Below are positions 34,101 to 47,900 of a DNA stretch of 64,000 bases, in pieces (positions within the stretch are counted from its first letter, which is position 1; the number at the start of each line of letters is the position of its first letter). Location of the stretch: positions 1 through 64,000 of the forward strand of contig NW_003148281.1 of the NCBI RefSeq assembly GCF_000003605.2, given 5' to 3'. The stretch comes from Saccoglossus kowalevskii. Taxonomy: Eukaryota > Hemichordata > Enteropneusta > Harrimaniidae. The notes under the pieces were generated by a model. That model worked only from the letters and a program-made list of their open reading frames with translations, did no database searches and was not told the DNA's origin. The translations under genes and the position numbers were made by a program.

Positions 34101-36500
34101 CATTTTACCGTTACATAAAAAAAGCTTCGTATATGAAAACGGAAAAATCCATATTTTCTTATATGTGCGTATTTTATGATGCGAAATGTATTAGACGTAT
34201 TCGACAGAAGGGAGGACCCTATACGACGCTGGCGCGTGTCTGTATAATAAGTTACCGGGCGACTGCTTGGGGGCATGGCCTTTCCCACAGGATTCTAATG
34301 AAAGACTTCCGAACGACGCTACGCGAGTAATCATTGTAGTTACGATTTACGGACGTGTTATCCTTATCTTAATAATTCCTCACTACGAGACGTTTGGACA
34401 GAGTTTATGACTGATACCCGCCTATAAGCGTACACACTCGTTCGCCCTGTCGCAATACACTGCAATATATCATTCCACCACGCTCCAAGTTTACCACGCA
34501 CTCGTTCCCGCTGATCGCACAAACATAACAAATCTCGTAGTATAAGGCATTATTTTTGGTAATTTCCTAAACATCGTATTTGTTATTTATTCTGACTATG
34601 CGTGAGTGTTTATCTCCGACTCCCCGTTATATGGATTGTTATCGCTTAGTTGCAAAACAAACCAACTGACAAACAGTCTACACAAAACACGCAAAACGCA
34701 CCTCTATTGATATCCCGCGATCCGTGAACACAACCACAAAGTTAGCACAAAGTTTGATATTCTCACCACGTATATTTTCAGAGGGGAAAATCGTTTCACG
34801 CAACCCACCCGAGAGTCGATATTTCAGTCCTACCACCCTGTTATTTGCCAATGACAACGTTTCGAAGGATTGTCTCTTTAAAAAAAACACATGGGAAGAG
34901 CAAACACATTAGCCTCACTCTGGAAGTATGTTGATACTGAGAAGTGTACCGCTCAACTCATTGTTTTCATGTTTATATAATGTATTTTAACATATTTACT
35001 CATGATATCAACGGCATCCGGGCATCTAAGATACTAAGAAGATCACGCTCTTACAATGTTTTTCGTCTCACCCAACACGTCAAATTAAATATTCAGTAAA
35101 TTGAATCAAAATTGAGTAGAACAAGAACCGTTGAATAACTCATTTTTTTATTTGTTTACGAAAATCCGTAAGGGGTTCTTCCATTATTGTATTTGCAGTT
35201 TTCGACTTTTCGCCGACTTTTCATAAATTTAGAAATAAAACACGCATTTGTTCAATTATCGGAGAGTACTGCCACTCGCTATTACTGCCACTCTCTATCG
35301 TCATGACAACGACATTAGTTCTCATTTCTGTATCACGAAAAATGAATATATTTCCTTTGCTTGGAGAAATGACGAGAGCTAAACATTTGGGCAGATGGCC
35401 GGATGGTCGGATAAAATCAACATGTGAAATTTATTAAAATGATTGGGGCACACATACGTATGTTGTTGTTGACGCGTGGCTGGGGCCTTTCCTACGCACC
35501 TGCGTAATGCTCTTACACGCACTTCCGTTTTTCTTTTGTATGTTCCTCCACTAAAGACAGACAGGGGTCGCGACCTCTGTGAAGTCTTATGTCCGATGCT
35601 GTTGCTAGGCGCGACTCACTTGGCGTACAATTCGTTGAGATGTTCATGGAACATGCATAGAAATTTATCGTATGCGTTTTTTTATATTATTTAAACGATA
35701 TATTCCAGGGTCAAAAAGCAGTTTCACAGCTGGGATTTAACCGGGTTTCGTGCATTGGTCCCAGAACAGCAAAAGATCTCGGGGGGTTCTTGGGGTCCGC
35801 CCCCCCCCCGTTGAAATTGTTTTTCAATTTTTGTATAATATAAAAAAATCATTAACTTAGGCGATTTTAAAGTTTGGATAGCGGTTATTTTCGGGTGAAT
35901 ATTATTCTACGTAGTCTACACCCAGGAATGACTAATTCTCACACACATGTCGAATTTGTAATATAACGGTAATTGACTTCAGTTATTGTTTAAATTATTC
36001 CATATCATTTACTTCTACTCAGGTTATAGAATGAAAATTTATCTCCACGCCGTAATGATGCAGAGATGAGCAAATGGCCATGCATCCATGATAAAACCTA
36101 ATAATGATTAGGTCAAGTAAAATAATTTTGATGTTTTCATGGTTATTTTTGTTAAATGAGTTGCAGCCTTAGGTATTTGTAAACATAATCAGGTGTGAAA
36201 AATACACCTAAGTTAGTTTTCAGAATATATGCATGGAAGGAAAATGCGACATTGGTGGAATGGCCATATGATAGCAATTTTACGGAAATAAATCATTTTT
36301 AGCTGATTTATATGAAATAAAACTTTTCAATTTCCAAAAAAAAAGAAAAACTATATTTATTTGGCCACGTGATATGCAAATTTTATCGATTAATTAACAT
36401 ATAAATAATGTTATTGGTTCTAAGATTGATTTTTCCAGAAAGATTCTCTGCACAAATCTCAAATTTTACTTAGACACAATGCGGATTTATAATGTTTTAC
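31160..36500. other. Gene desert upstream of Hes, part 1
   Basis: No exon recognised. Besides the Su(H) octamers it holds a pair of CACGTG boxes 10 bp apart at 33481-33496, a C run at 31838-31847, T and A runs, and a G/C-run remnant at 35776-35811 (GGGGGGTTCTTGGGGTCCGC) that resembles the interior of hAT-like repeats. Confidence 0.5.
33481..33496. promoter_or_regulatory. Paired CACGTG boxes one helical turn apart
   Basis: CACGTG at 33481-33486 and 33491-33496 separated by GGTC. They are within 160 bp of two Su(H) octamers (33198 and 33320). They could bind bHLH dimers, including Hes itself. Confidence 0.45.
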
Positions 36501-36501
36501 T

Positions 36502-36515
36502 GTTACCATGGTAAC
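36502..36515. promoter_or_regulatory. Perfect RFX X-box palindrome
   Basis: GTTACCATGGTAAC, a 14-bp perfect palindrome that is the ideal RFX-family X-box (GTTRCCATGGYAAC). Confidence 0.6.
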
Positions 36516-39500
36516 CTCAAATAAGTCGCCAACACCACACTACTACAACCGCATATACCCCGGTCATGCACGCCATCGACTCGGGACAGAGCTTCGCCGA
36601 GATCGATGTCCATGGTATTACTGTACTGCGTGGAGTTCGCGGGAAACTATTTCATCTCATTGTAGATTACTAAGTAGTCAAAGGCGAAGCGCATTTTGTA
36701 CGGAAACGGTTCGTCTAGTAATCATCTAAGGAGGGCCATTCATTTGATTGTGCTGCGGTGGGAAAAAATTCGAAACACGAACAGATCGGATATTGGACGA
36801 TAATGTAAGACGTCAAAGTTATGCGATTACACAAAAGCAGGAACTTCAAGGCTTAGCTCACGCTCGCACACGAACTATACACGTGTACAATCTTTTTCAT
36901 TTTTTTTTTAAATTATACTTTTAGCAATCCTGGGAAAATAATTTGACGCCAAAAATTGAAAATTAAAAATCAGTGGTAATTTTTCCGCAAAAAACCTTCC
37001 ACTTTGACAATCGAGTGACTAACAGATATTTTGTATAAATCGGAATACCCAACTGGTAGAAACGAGCGGATAGCCACTTAGGTTCGCATTCGGTTACTAT
37101 AGGTTCCGTACCGTCGGAAAAATGACATAATTAATTTGTTATTCAATCCAACAAAATCATTTTATATCTAGAACAGATTTGATATGTGCCTCTTAATTAA
37201 AAAGATTATTCCCGAACTGGGCATGTACTTAATCGACGAGCGGGTTCCGAAAGTGATGACACCCGTAAAACGATTAAACGAATCCACGGCTTTCAATAAC
37301 TGTTTCATCTCCACAAGAAAAGCGTGCTTTAACTAAATTTTAAATAGTCTATCCGTGAAACAACTGCTTTGCGAGTTTTAGATGTTATAATAATAGAGTT
37401 GGTATGGGAATTATGTGCACAAGAATTCAACAGAAGAAGCGGTGTGTTATAGCCATCGGCATTTGATCTATCTGTGACCGAATAAAGGCTATCTGCTATA
37501 TAGGAGGAACAATGGGGACAATGCAGAGCCACCGTGGGAATACTAGTAGATGTCGTTCCATTGTAGGCACACGCAAGACACTGCTACCGGTCCAGATAGC
37601 CTGTAATCTCTCGGCAGTGGCGTTTTGCACACCACCTCCGACGAAGCGTCTTATCTGTTTTGTTCACCCGGCTGCATGCGATCAATTGGTTTACGTGGAA
37701 GAACCAAACACATGACTCATCACCTGGTGGCCGCACGGCAGTGCTGAGAATAAGTAGAACAATACAATTCACCTGCAATGGCAGAAAACATAGATTTCCA
37801 CCCTGGACAATCACAGGCGAATTATGAATAATTCTCATCAATAACATACTGTAACCATGGGAACGGTTTCTTTACTAAAACACAAACAAACAATGCTGAT
37901 AGAACTATAGCGGCCTGCCTTGTTTTGTTTTGCCATTGTTTTCTTTCATTTCATTTTATTACATTATAACAGTTTTATGTAATTCAAACATGCATCGTGT
38001 GATTTGATTTCCCACGATGTTCGAGCAAAGATAATGTACAATACTTCTGGTCATGGGGCATCATTTCTGTTCAAGCGATTTTAGTGAAAAATGGGCATGC
38101 AAAACGAAGAAATTGTAAATCTTCGATTGAACCACAGGTAAAAAAAAGTATGTATTCCGATCAGCGTAAAATATACGAAATATCACGTGACATGTTATGT
38201 TATCATCATTTGAATGAAGCGGTGGGTGGAAGGAGTGGTACGGACAAATGTGAAAAGAAAGTAAACACAGGCGGAGTGTAATTACATATACACGGTAGCC
38301 ACTATTCCTAAGAGTGTCATTGCTCTCTAAACTCGCCATTAAAATTGTTATAACATACGAGTCCTCTTTGTGCAATGAAGTCGTTATTTTTATTCTTTTT
38401 GCTAGAAAGTACACACACTTGTCGTTTACTTGTATCGCCGCGTCTCGCATTGTCTGGTTACCGACACCCAGACTTCTGCCACCGCCACTTGAAACGCACA
38501 CACTGCGGTGAAATGCGTTATGACATGGACACCTCCGTGGCAATGATTTGTGTACATTATCACAACAATCGAAACTTTTCTTTTTCCGTTTTCGAACTTA
38601 TCCCTGAAAATCATCATCGCATTTTTGCAAGTGTGCTCGAAAGTGGGTAATAATAAGACAGTCTCCTCTACTTGGATTTCAAAGTAAACGATCAGTCCCG
38701 ACATTGTTATGATTGTCTCTTCACAATTAATGCTCATCCTGTGGTTTAAGCGCGTGGGAAACGGACACCATATCGATCGAATGAATGTCCAGTTTCGTCC
38801 GAGTGCCTATTGTCTCTTTCAAAAGTAGGCTTTATCGTCGTTCTTTTGATTCAGGTAAGAAGTCGTTAAGAAGACGGACTGTGGGAATGCAATTGGTTTT
38901 ACCATATCGATAACTAAAGGCTCACGAAACCCAATGAAATTTAACATTTTAAGAGATCTTCTTACGATGTTAAAAACGCCCGGTTTAAAAATCCAATTTG
39001 GTGATACACTGGACAAACGGCACCATCTAAACACTGATACTTATTATTACAGAAATGAAAACGAAACCTTATATAGAACTTGATAAATTAGCAAATTTGT
39101 TGTTGATCTGTGTTCAAACAAATCTGGGGAAGGGTAATGTCTTCTGACAAACTCAACTATTTTTTCCAAATTCTGTTTAATTATCAATAATTTAATTTTC
39201 CCATTCAAAGTAACACATACATTATTTCTCTCGTCATTATTTTTATTTTTATTTCAACTCATTGGACGCAAAGAATGGTAAGATATAGGTGTTGTTGGTG
39301 TACCCCCAAGTTCAAGTTACTGCACGGACTGTCGGTGGGTTTGGATAATCAATTACACCTCCAAACCATGCTTCCCGCTAGGCGAAACTCGTTGCGCGTA
39401 GTTTTCTATGCATCACATTGTCGCACTGTAATGACCCGTTGCCATGGCAGCAAAATCCGTTGCGACAACCAGGTCTGATTTTCTGATCACACGAATTTAA

Positions 39501-41396
39501 TAATGTATATATCGTGCCTGCGCGGTTGCCATGACGACATAGACACGTGTATGTCAAGTGTGGGACTCCAGTACGCATTGACGCATGATATACTAGTACA
39601 TACTGAGTCAAGGCGCTCCCATTACTTCACATTCACTGAGTAAGAATAAAATAACGGTTAATACCACACAACCCCCCAAAAGATTTATTAAATTCCAATC
39701 TATGTATATCAACACATTTATCAGTTTTTTTTAATTGATATGATCCATTTCATGGTGACATATGTTGTTTTCTTTTCTGTAAATATTGTGTCTCGAGATT
39801 TTGAACGTGTAAAAGAAAACTGGTCTCGGAGTTATATACATTCGTGTCCATATTTCTTTTTGCATTGGACGACTTTTGTCGTGTACTATTTTTTCGGAAT
39901 TTTCCGAAATAGAATTCTTTCACTGATTAACACCATCTCGGTGTGTGTTTTTTTGTTGTTTTTTTTTTTTTTTGGAGCGCAGTCCGAATTACTGCACTCT
40001 TGGTACCATCGGAATTAGTCAAAGAATATATTAGATATAACGGTAACATTAATTATCATACATGTCTCTTTCAGGACGGCATGGGGTCTTTAATCTTGAA
40101 TTGTTATATTAAAATCATATTTACAAACGTCTATGATAATGCGTAAGATATCCCAGTTTGATTCGAATGTTGTTGATTTTTGCTAATGGTTTTGCAGGAG
40201 GGGTGGTTGCCGGCAAAAATGAAACGAATACCTGCATACCGACGTTGAATTGCCACCTGTTTACCGAGTATGGCTCTGAATTCCGCAACTCGGTAATGGT
40301 ATTCTGGCAACGACCATTTAGTACCGTACTGCGCATAGAAAATCGTAGGCTGTAGGTCGTGGGAAAGTACGCCGTTCAGACCGCTAGATTTGAATTTGAA
40401 TTCTCCACCACTCAATGGGCGCCCTTTGGGACGCTGCTAAAGGCTTCTAATTGGGTGTTCCCTCATGAGTCCACAAACACAATGTGAGTACCGATACATT
40501 CCTGTTTTTAATATCCAATCAATAGTGCGTGTGCGTGTTCGGCGTAGATGCGATATGCTGCCAAAGGCGGACCAATACCTTGACAACGGAGGCAAACATT
40601 CCCACACTACCTATCCCTAGCACAGCGTCTCAATAAATAAAATCAAAACTGATAAATAAATAAACCGGAGCCGGAACTATTTACGTTTTTTAAATGAATT
40701 AGAACATGGATGTACTAAGAACAAATCCTGTTAACATTCAGTATTCCAATTTGTATATTTTATCTCTGTGATATATATATGTATTACAATTTAGTGATGT
40801 TGAGAGGGTCGTTCCGTGGTCAAATAAGCTGCTATCTGTTCTGTGATGCGGTATTACTACATCTACACACGTATATACGTGGAATGAAGCACTGTTGCGG
40901 TGAATTCTGGGGAGCAGGGAGTCATGACAGGTTCTACATCATAATTATATTTCTGTAACAATGCGTGAGTTCACGTAGATACGAATGTTATCCTATTTAT
41001 TTTGAACTCTGTTGCCAGTATAACTTCAGGATGTGATTTGAATTTGTATGAAAACTAGCTGTTTTAAAATGGCGGACTGATACATTTAGCAGTCAACAGT
41101 TATAGCATTGCCATTGGAATTTTCAACATCTGAGGACGTTATTTACTATTTTCTTTAAAAACTGGACTTTTTATTATTCAAAAAAAATAACTTATTGTTT
41201 GTTTGTGTAAAGCTCTGCGTTTTTAAGTTTTTAAACTTTCAGATATAGGGAAATTAATTGAAGTTGTAGGGAGTCGTTACATTAATGCAGAATACATTCC
41301 CCAGTCAGGAACACACATATTCTCTAAATAATTCTTGATTCATAGCTTTGAACGTGTACGCTAGCGTCAAGCATGTCCATTCTATTCCACATATGT

Positions 41397-41410
41397 GTTC
41401 CCATGGTAAC
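41397..41410. promoter_or_regulatory. RFX X-box-like palindrome
   Basis: GTTCCCATGGTAAC, one base from the ideal X-box. It overlaps a CATGGGAA, a weak Su(H)-type match. Confidence 0.45.
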
Positions 41411-44400
41411 ATCACAGACGGTGAGTGAGACACTTACATCGGGCATGACCTGTACGCACCTTAATTGTTTCGAGACTTTATCGCCCACGCATTTTGTTTT
41501 TATAAATGCATGCAACTCAAATTATTGTTTTCTGAGTAGTTGCTTTGTCCCATTTGTATGCGACATATAACCTGTCGGGTCATTTTCGTTTCCGCCAGTA
41601 AATTTACGAACCTGCAGTAATACAAGATGTGCGACCAGAACCAAGTTGTTCTTTCGTTTTTATGACAGTACAGAATAACACCATAATTTAATTCTGACGA
41701 TGCAGAAATTGGTCCAAGTGAAAGCGTTTGATATAATTGCCACACAGATTTAACACGAACCGCATGAACCGTATTTGTTTAGTCTATTCGCTTTGTGGGA
41801 ATGCAGCCAAGCTTACAATTTTTGTTTCCCGTGACAGTAAACTTGAATTTAGTTAGCTCTCGTAAATCAATTTGATTTGTGTAGTGTCACCAGTATACAA
41901 ACTCACGTGCTCAACTATCACGTCAATGGAAGAGCAGCTGGGCTCTTATTTTTTGATGGATGGGGTTCCGTCTTAAAATTGTGAACTTCCGAGAACGATT
42001 AACGTCCATCGTGAGACCCGTCTGACGATACTAGGTTGCGAACCACGTTGCGTATACACTCACTGATTACATGGGTACTGTAGACATATTAATGTTATTA
42101 TAATGTTAATATAATTTATCATACTCTACAGGCCGTAAGTGCAAGTCAAAACAAGGAAATCTAACCACATTATAATCATCGAGGAAATATAGCTATGACG
42201 TCATTAATCGAAATTATTGCCAGGGTTCTGATGCCGTTGTAAACGTTCTATATGTTGGTGTTGACCTCATTATTGTCATTATTCCGTCCACTTGTACATA
42301 TGACGTCACTAGACGGAGACAGCCCTTGGCCCTCTTTCTAGTCAACTGCAACTTAGAATTGTTCCAATTTGCGTCAAATTAGTCCGCACTTTGGGCAATT
42401 TACCGTCCAATAAATTGTAACGAGGGTAATTTCGCCAACATGGGGGACGCCAGCAAATATGCTAAGCATGATTAGAATGTAGTGTGTAGTCTTTAAGTGA
42501 CGATCGGGATGAGTTGGCGCGACGTTACCACAGCCAACGAGGAGACAAGACGACGACACCAACACGTCGCTTCTTTTCTTTTATAACTCGATTAGAATTT
42601 CTGTTAACTGACATTTCAGGTGACGTCACCCATGTAAAAGTGAACTAAAAGAGTGGAATTTCGTATACACAATGTGGGAAATGGCATTTAAGGTACGAGA
42701 CTGAGGCATAAATTCTGGTTATAGAGGTAACTTGACAAATTCCATCGTGGTGCTAATGTAGCCATTAATTCAAAATTAAAATATCAACTTTTGTTTTTTA
42801 TTTTTCATGCAGAAACTTCCGGATACGGTCCGAATAATATAAGCAGCCGGCCGGGCAGGGCACAAATTACCTCTAAAACATGGTAATTAAACGAAGAATC
42901 GGATGTCTGGTTTATACCAAACTAATAACTCGTTTCATTTACAGCGGATGGACGCCCGTCAATGATGCGTTATTTTGGGCTATCTATTGAAATGCCGTAC
43001 ATCTTTTTTGCGGTCAAGCAGAACGTTCGTGGGAAAGTGTGCTTGGCATCGGTGACTAAAATGTCGCAACAAACAACTTTGAAAACATGCCTGTGAGTAT
43101 TTCCAGGGACAGTAGCGCCCCCAGCTATTTTTCTTCACAGGCGAAATATCGACCATGTCATTATACTTACAACATTGCCAACGAGCTAAAATCAATCGTT
43201 TTGTTTATGTTAATTAATAATAGAAAACAAAACAATTAAAATTAAATTGATCGATCACCATGCAAGTTAATTAATCAATGAACGCGTCATATGTGAAGGA
43301 AATATTACACAAATGCTAAAGTTTGCAGATAAAATCCATACGATATGGATATGTCAACTATCGCGCGGAGATATATTGAGTGATATGTATGATATTCAAA
43401 ATGGAATATTATATCGCAGAGATTTGAAACTGAAATGATAAAATTATTTACTTATTTACCAATTTTAAACCAAATGCATTTTAGCTGAAAGTCATCATTC
43501 GATCTAAGTTCATTCCCGGACTTGTGTGGCTGTCGTAGCAAAATACTAAATTCACTCAGTATTTATATGGATTACTATGATGCTGATAACTCGTTTCAAG
43601 TAATCAAAGCCAATTGAAATCAAGATTAAACTTTTTTACGAAAGAAATCACGAAGAACCAACAGCATTCATCGAAATTCAATTAACAGGTGCTGGCGGCG
43701 ACGGCTCGCCATTCTAACAACTCAGAAGTGTCAATTTTCCCACGGAAACTCAGCAATTAGGCGCCTCTAACTGATGCGGATTTGCATATTACCCGCCAAC
43801 TATGACGTAACACCAATTAGGTAGCAATTTGATCGAATGGGTACTGTATTGAAATGTTTAATCATACGTGCACTCTCAGTGCCATGTCATGTGATTTAAA
43901 TGTCTGCATTGTTTTTATCTCATTGTTTAAGCGCTAATACTTTTTAGTCCTCCACGGCTAATGGACTGGGGATTATCCCACAGACAATTGCCTGCACGTT
44001 TCCTGTCACGCCACATACCACGGTGAAGCTTGCTACGAATATCCACGTTTTTATCGATCACATTAATATTCCGAGCAATAAAAAGCCAAGCATTTATGGT
44101 CTGTTTGATATCAGTGCTTGACGTTGATACATTAACAAGTATATGTGGAGAAATTCTAGTCGTACTGCACAAGTGAGGAGAAAGAAAACTAGTATGGGAT
44201 GAGATGTGAGGATTAAACAGTTGTCACTTTAATACCTGGAAGAAATCATGTTAAAACATTGACGAAGAGAAATGTATACGTGTTTAGATACACGCACAGT
44301 CACGTCGGTTTACGCGGGGAAAAAAAAAACAATGCATGTGCCTTAATTAAATTTAACGTAACCTTAGCTTTTGTAATATCCCACAAAACTACTGTCCATG

Positions 44401-44889
44401 CATTCGTAATTAAGGCAATAAACAGTGATCACAACGTATTAGAGTGATTTACGTGATACGCTATGGTTGCCGTGAATGTACTTTTCGGACACGGGGCGGA
44501 GAAGAATTTTGTTAATTTCTAAGATGTGTGAATCGGGGAACAGTGCTTGTCTAGGCAAGTCGATCTTTTCCCAAGGCACATTTCAAAAGACCTGTTCGCA
44601 CCCCGGCATTTGTCCTGTCAGGTTCCCAGGGCTCAAAAAACATGTCCACCATGGTAATTCTGGGCATTTGCGCCTCAAAGTATTTTTTCTAGGGCTAATA
44701 GTCAAACATATCACTGTCCTAGTGATTCTATGAATCATATTTATCAACATATAGATGAACGACTTCACTAAAAAGATCAAATTTATCCTACGATTTTGTT
44801 ATTTGATTTGACAGATACCCGGCCCGCAGTGGTTTCTGGGAATAGAACAATAATTGTAAACAAATATTTGACTTAATATTCAATATCTT

Positions 44890-44959
44890 GCAAATGTTAT
44901 GGAGAGTACTATATGTGACATTGGACTAAATGTCAGTGGCATTCTGACATAACATTTGC
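44890..44959. repeat. Stem-loop with 12-bp arms
   Basis: GCAAATGTTATG at 44890-44901 is the exact reverse complement of 44948-44959. A second small inverted pair (TGACAT / ATGTCA) lies in the loop. No function is known to me. Confidence 0.6.
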
Positions 44960-47900
44960 ATATAGTATTCATGAGATGTAGCCAATATTTTTGTTTGTTC
45001 CATGGAATCAACTTGAAGAACATATTGTACATTACACCAGCGTCAAAGGAGATCGTTCACGCAGGATTATTTATGTCAATTAAAAATTCAATCTAATGTA
45101 GATTTCAATATATAATAATACTATGTTATAATATACTTCATACTATTGATTGCTGTTCACAGAAAACGTTTTTTTTGTGTGGAAATAGTGGTGTGGAAAA
45201 CCGCTAATCTATTACATCCGCTGGCACAGGAATATTTGTAATTTTAGTTCACTTACGCTTTATTACTTTATGAATAATTGGAATTAAAATCATAAAATAT
45301 ACTTCGGGTCAAGTATGTCCACTCGCAATAAAAATGGCATTATCTTCTTCACAGATACACCACCCCAGTTTGTTTTATTCTGAAAAAATATGCATATACA
45401 GCGAATAAGCCAATTTCATGTTTGCGTGTATGGTTTAAAATATACATCATTATACCAACATAGTTTCTAGAAAGTGGGTTTTATTATATTATACAGTCAC
45501 AGGTAGTTGTGATTATCAAGTAAGTTTAGTTTCCATGGTGATCACAAATGCAAAGAGCTGTCATTGGCTCTCGCTGCCTTCCGCCTCTCAGCTCAGTCTT
45601 GTAAAGATTCAAGTGTACGTGGCTGTTCAATTTGATAACACCACTCCCACTCAATGATTATTGAATAATATTCACACCTGGTATAACGCAACGAAGAAAT
45701 GAAAAATAAAAATTATGGTATCGAACAATGAATAGCTAGCTAGACCCGTTACGTCATACAATGACGACAAAGTTACGTAGTGAACGAATGACGTATTAAT
45801 GTCCAAATTCGACGAAATCCAGAAAAGTGTATACATCTGACATGTGCTTATAACTTGAAAAAAATAAAAACAATCAAACTCGAGTTCTTAAATATATATT
45901 TAATACACGGCTGAACTGCGATTAATTGACGCCGTGTTAACTCTGGCGAACGCCGGGAGTTTATATTTAGTGTCGCAATACACCGTCAGTACAATTAATT
46001 AAGTCAAACTTGGCAAAGTTTAAACTTGACTGAGACAATTATAGAAAATGGGATTTCAATCACATGTGCCGACGAGATAGTTGATATGATTTTAATTATT
46101 GTGAATACAATGTATCTTCTCAATGGCAACTTTTAACAGTAATGACTGTATTAGGTTTTGTCTTTTTACGCCGTGTATATATTCATTACATAACAACACA
46201 GCTACTAAATGTTATATATTTATATGGTATAAAAACCATCATATCGTATTTTAGCAATGAGAAGTTTATTATAGTGGCGTATCTAAGGAAGGAAATCTAG
46301 TGTTCGATCCTAAAACCAGAAGTGACCCGAAATTCGCCTCAAGTTGAAATCGACAAGTAATGTCACCAATCCTGTTGCAATATCCACCATTTATTCATAA
46401 AAGCCTCTCAAATATTACTCATTTTTTGTTATTCTCGAAAAGGTCAAACATTTTCTTCGATTGAATTCTCACATGGTGTAGGTGTTAACTGTCATGGGTT
46501 TTCTCGATATCGGTGACAATGACCAACCAGCCACCTGCCATTTCACAGTCAGTTTTTTTTTTAACCCGAAGTGGAAAACGTGAAAAAATAAATTCTCACT
46601 CCGGGAGGTATTTACACCTAAACGACGTGGTTTTACGTCTAAAAGTTGGATATACAATAGTATGTGGTATTAGCGAATAATGACCGGCTAAATGATCTAA
46701 TCGATGGTGGATGGGTTTCGAGGATCAATGAAAGATGTGCAAAGGGACGTACAAAGACGTGTCAAACCGTCACCATTCTTCGCTTCGTGAAAGTTGGACG
46801 ATATTGTAATCAAACGTGATAACGACTCGAGTTCACGACTTGGTGTCAAATAACGTCAAATTCGCGACATATTTTCAAGGCACGGAATTGTTATGTTGCC
46901 TTGGTTACTGTGAAATATATTCCCATTCTACTTTTAATTGTATGTTCAAACTAGTGTCCTCGGTTATGATAGTCATTTGTCGCGAAATCGGTATACATAC
47001 CGCCAGCCTGAGGTAAGTGACACGTTGGCCACAATCGATATGAGTAAAAAATAGACCGAACATTCGGTATCCTGGGGTCAGATGCCAACATTACTTTCGA
47101 TCCAGCGCCAACAACTCGTATCTTACCTTACTATGTGTGATAACATTCTAAAATGGGAAAGATCTAGGGACTGTGAACTTTTCCCAGATTTCCGTGAAAG
47201 AATTCTCAGTAACAGTTTCCTTACAGGTTGCAATGTTTAACAAGAAAAGCATAAATAAAGTTAATTTGTTATACGGATACAATAGTACTAAAAACATTTA
47301 AGTACACATAATCAGACGGGTAGTTCATTATTTAAAAACTTTATTTAATACACATAGTACTCTTCAGTAGATTTGGTATCTTTATTGCCTCTGTTTGTTT
47401 TAAAATATACATACCCTATTACTTCAATTTAAGATGACCTGTCAATATTCATTACGATTTAATAAAGATATTATCATTATTATTATTATTTCATGGCTTA
47501 AGATATAAGCACCACACGGTAACGCAATCCGAACGACCGGAAACGCAGATGTAATACATTTATAGCCTAAAATAGAAATAAACACACTTGGAAATAATGG
47601 TTACACTCAAGGGAAGATAACTATGAGGGTTTATTAGATTTATTCAAGTACGACGCTTGTGTCGCTGCCAACAAAAAAAAACAGCCTTTTGCAGTAAAAT
47701 CTATTATTTTAAACCAGTAATTCACGGCTTGATTGTAGAGTCCTAAATCGATAACGCCAATCTCGGCGAATGCACGTGTACATTTGACAGTTTCTTACTC
47801 GTTTCACATAAAATTGAATAGATTTTTTATTTTCAAAAGAAAAAGCTGTTAGCAAGCTATGTGACAATGTTTCACAGCTTGGTAACCCCCCAAGCCGTGT

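Larger units (their letters stand above)
30600..43750. promoter_or_regulatory. Field of 17 strict Su(H)/RBPJ sites upstream of Hes
   Basis: YGTGGGAA octamers, counted by eye on both strands. Starts on +: 30939, 33198, 37533, 38753, 38880, 40358, 41794, 42673, 43028. On -: 30644, 31707, 33320, 33816, 34282, 38009, 40599, 43737. For an AT-leaning sequence about one would be expected in this length. In the rest of the window (about 51 kb) only eight more were found, and none after 49454. The region has no recognisable gene, so it is a candidate group of Notch-responsive enhancers for Hes. Confidence 0.6.

Noticed and set aside
38061-38543. 160-codon open frame on the - strand
   Set aside because: No family motif and unremarkable composition, with competing frames on the + strand; it lies in a Su(H)-rich non-coding stretch.
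46270-46312. Possible tRNA-like A and B boxes (TGGCGTATCTAAGG, GTTCGATCC)
   Set aside because: No cloverleaf could be drawn; the first part looks more like a degraded hAT end.
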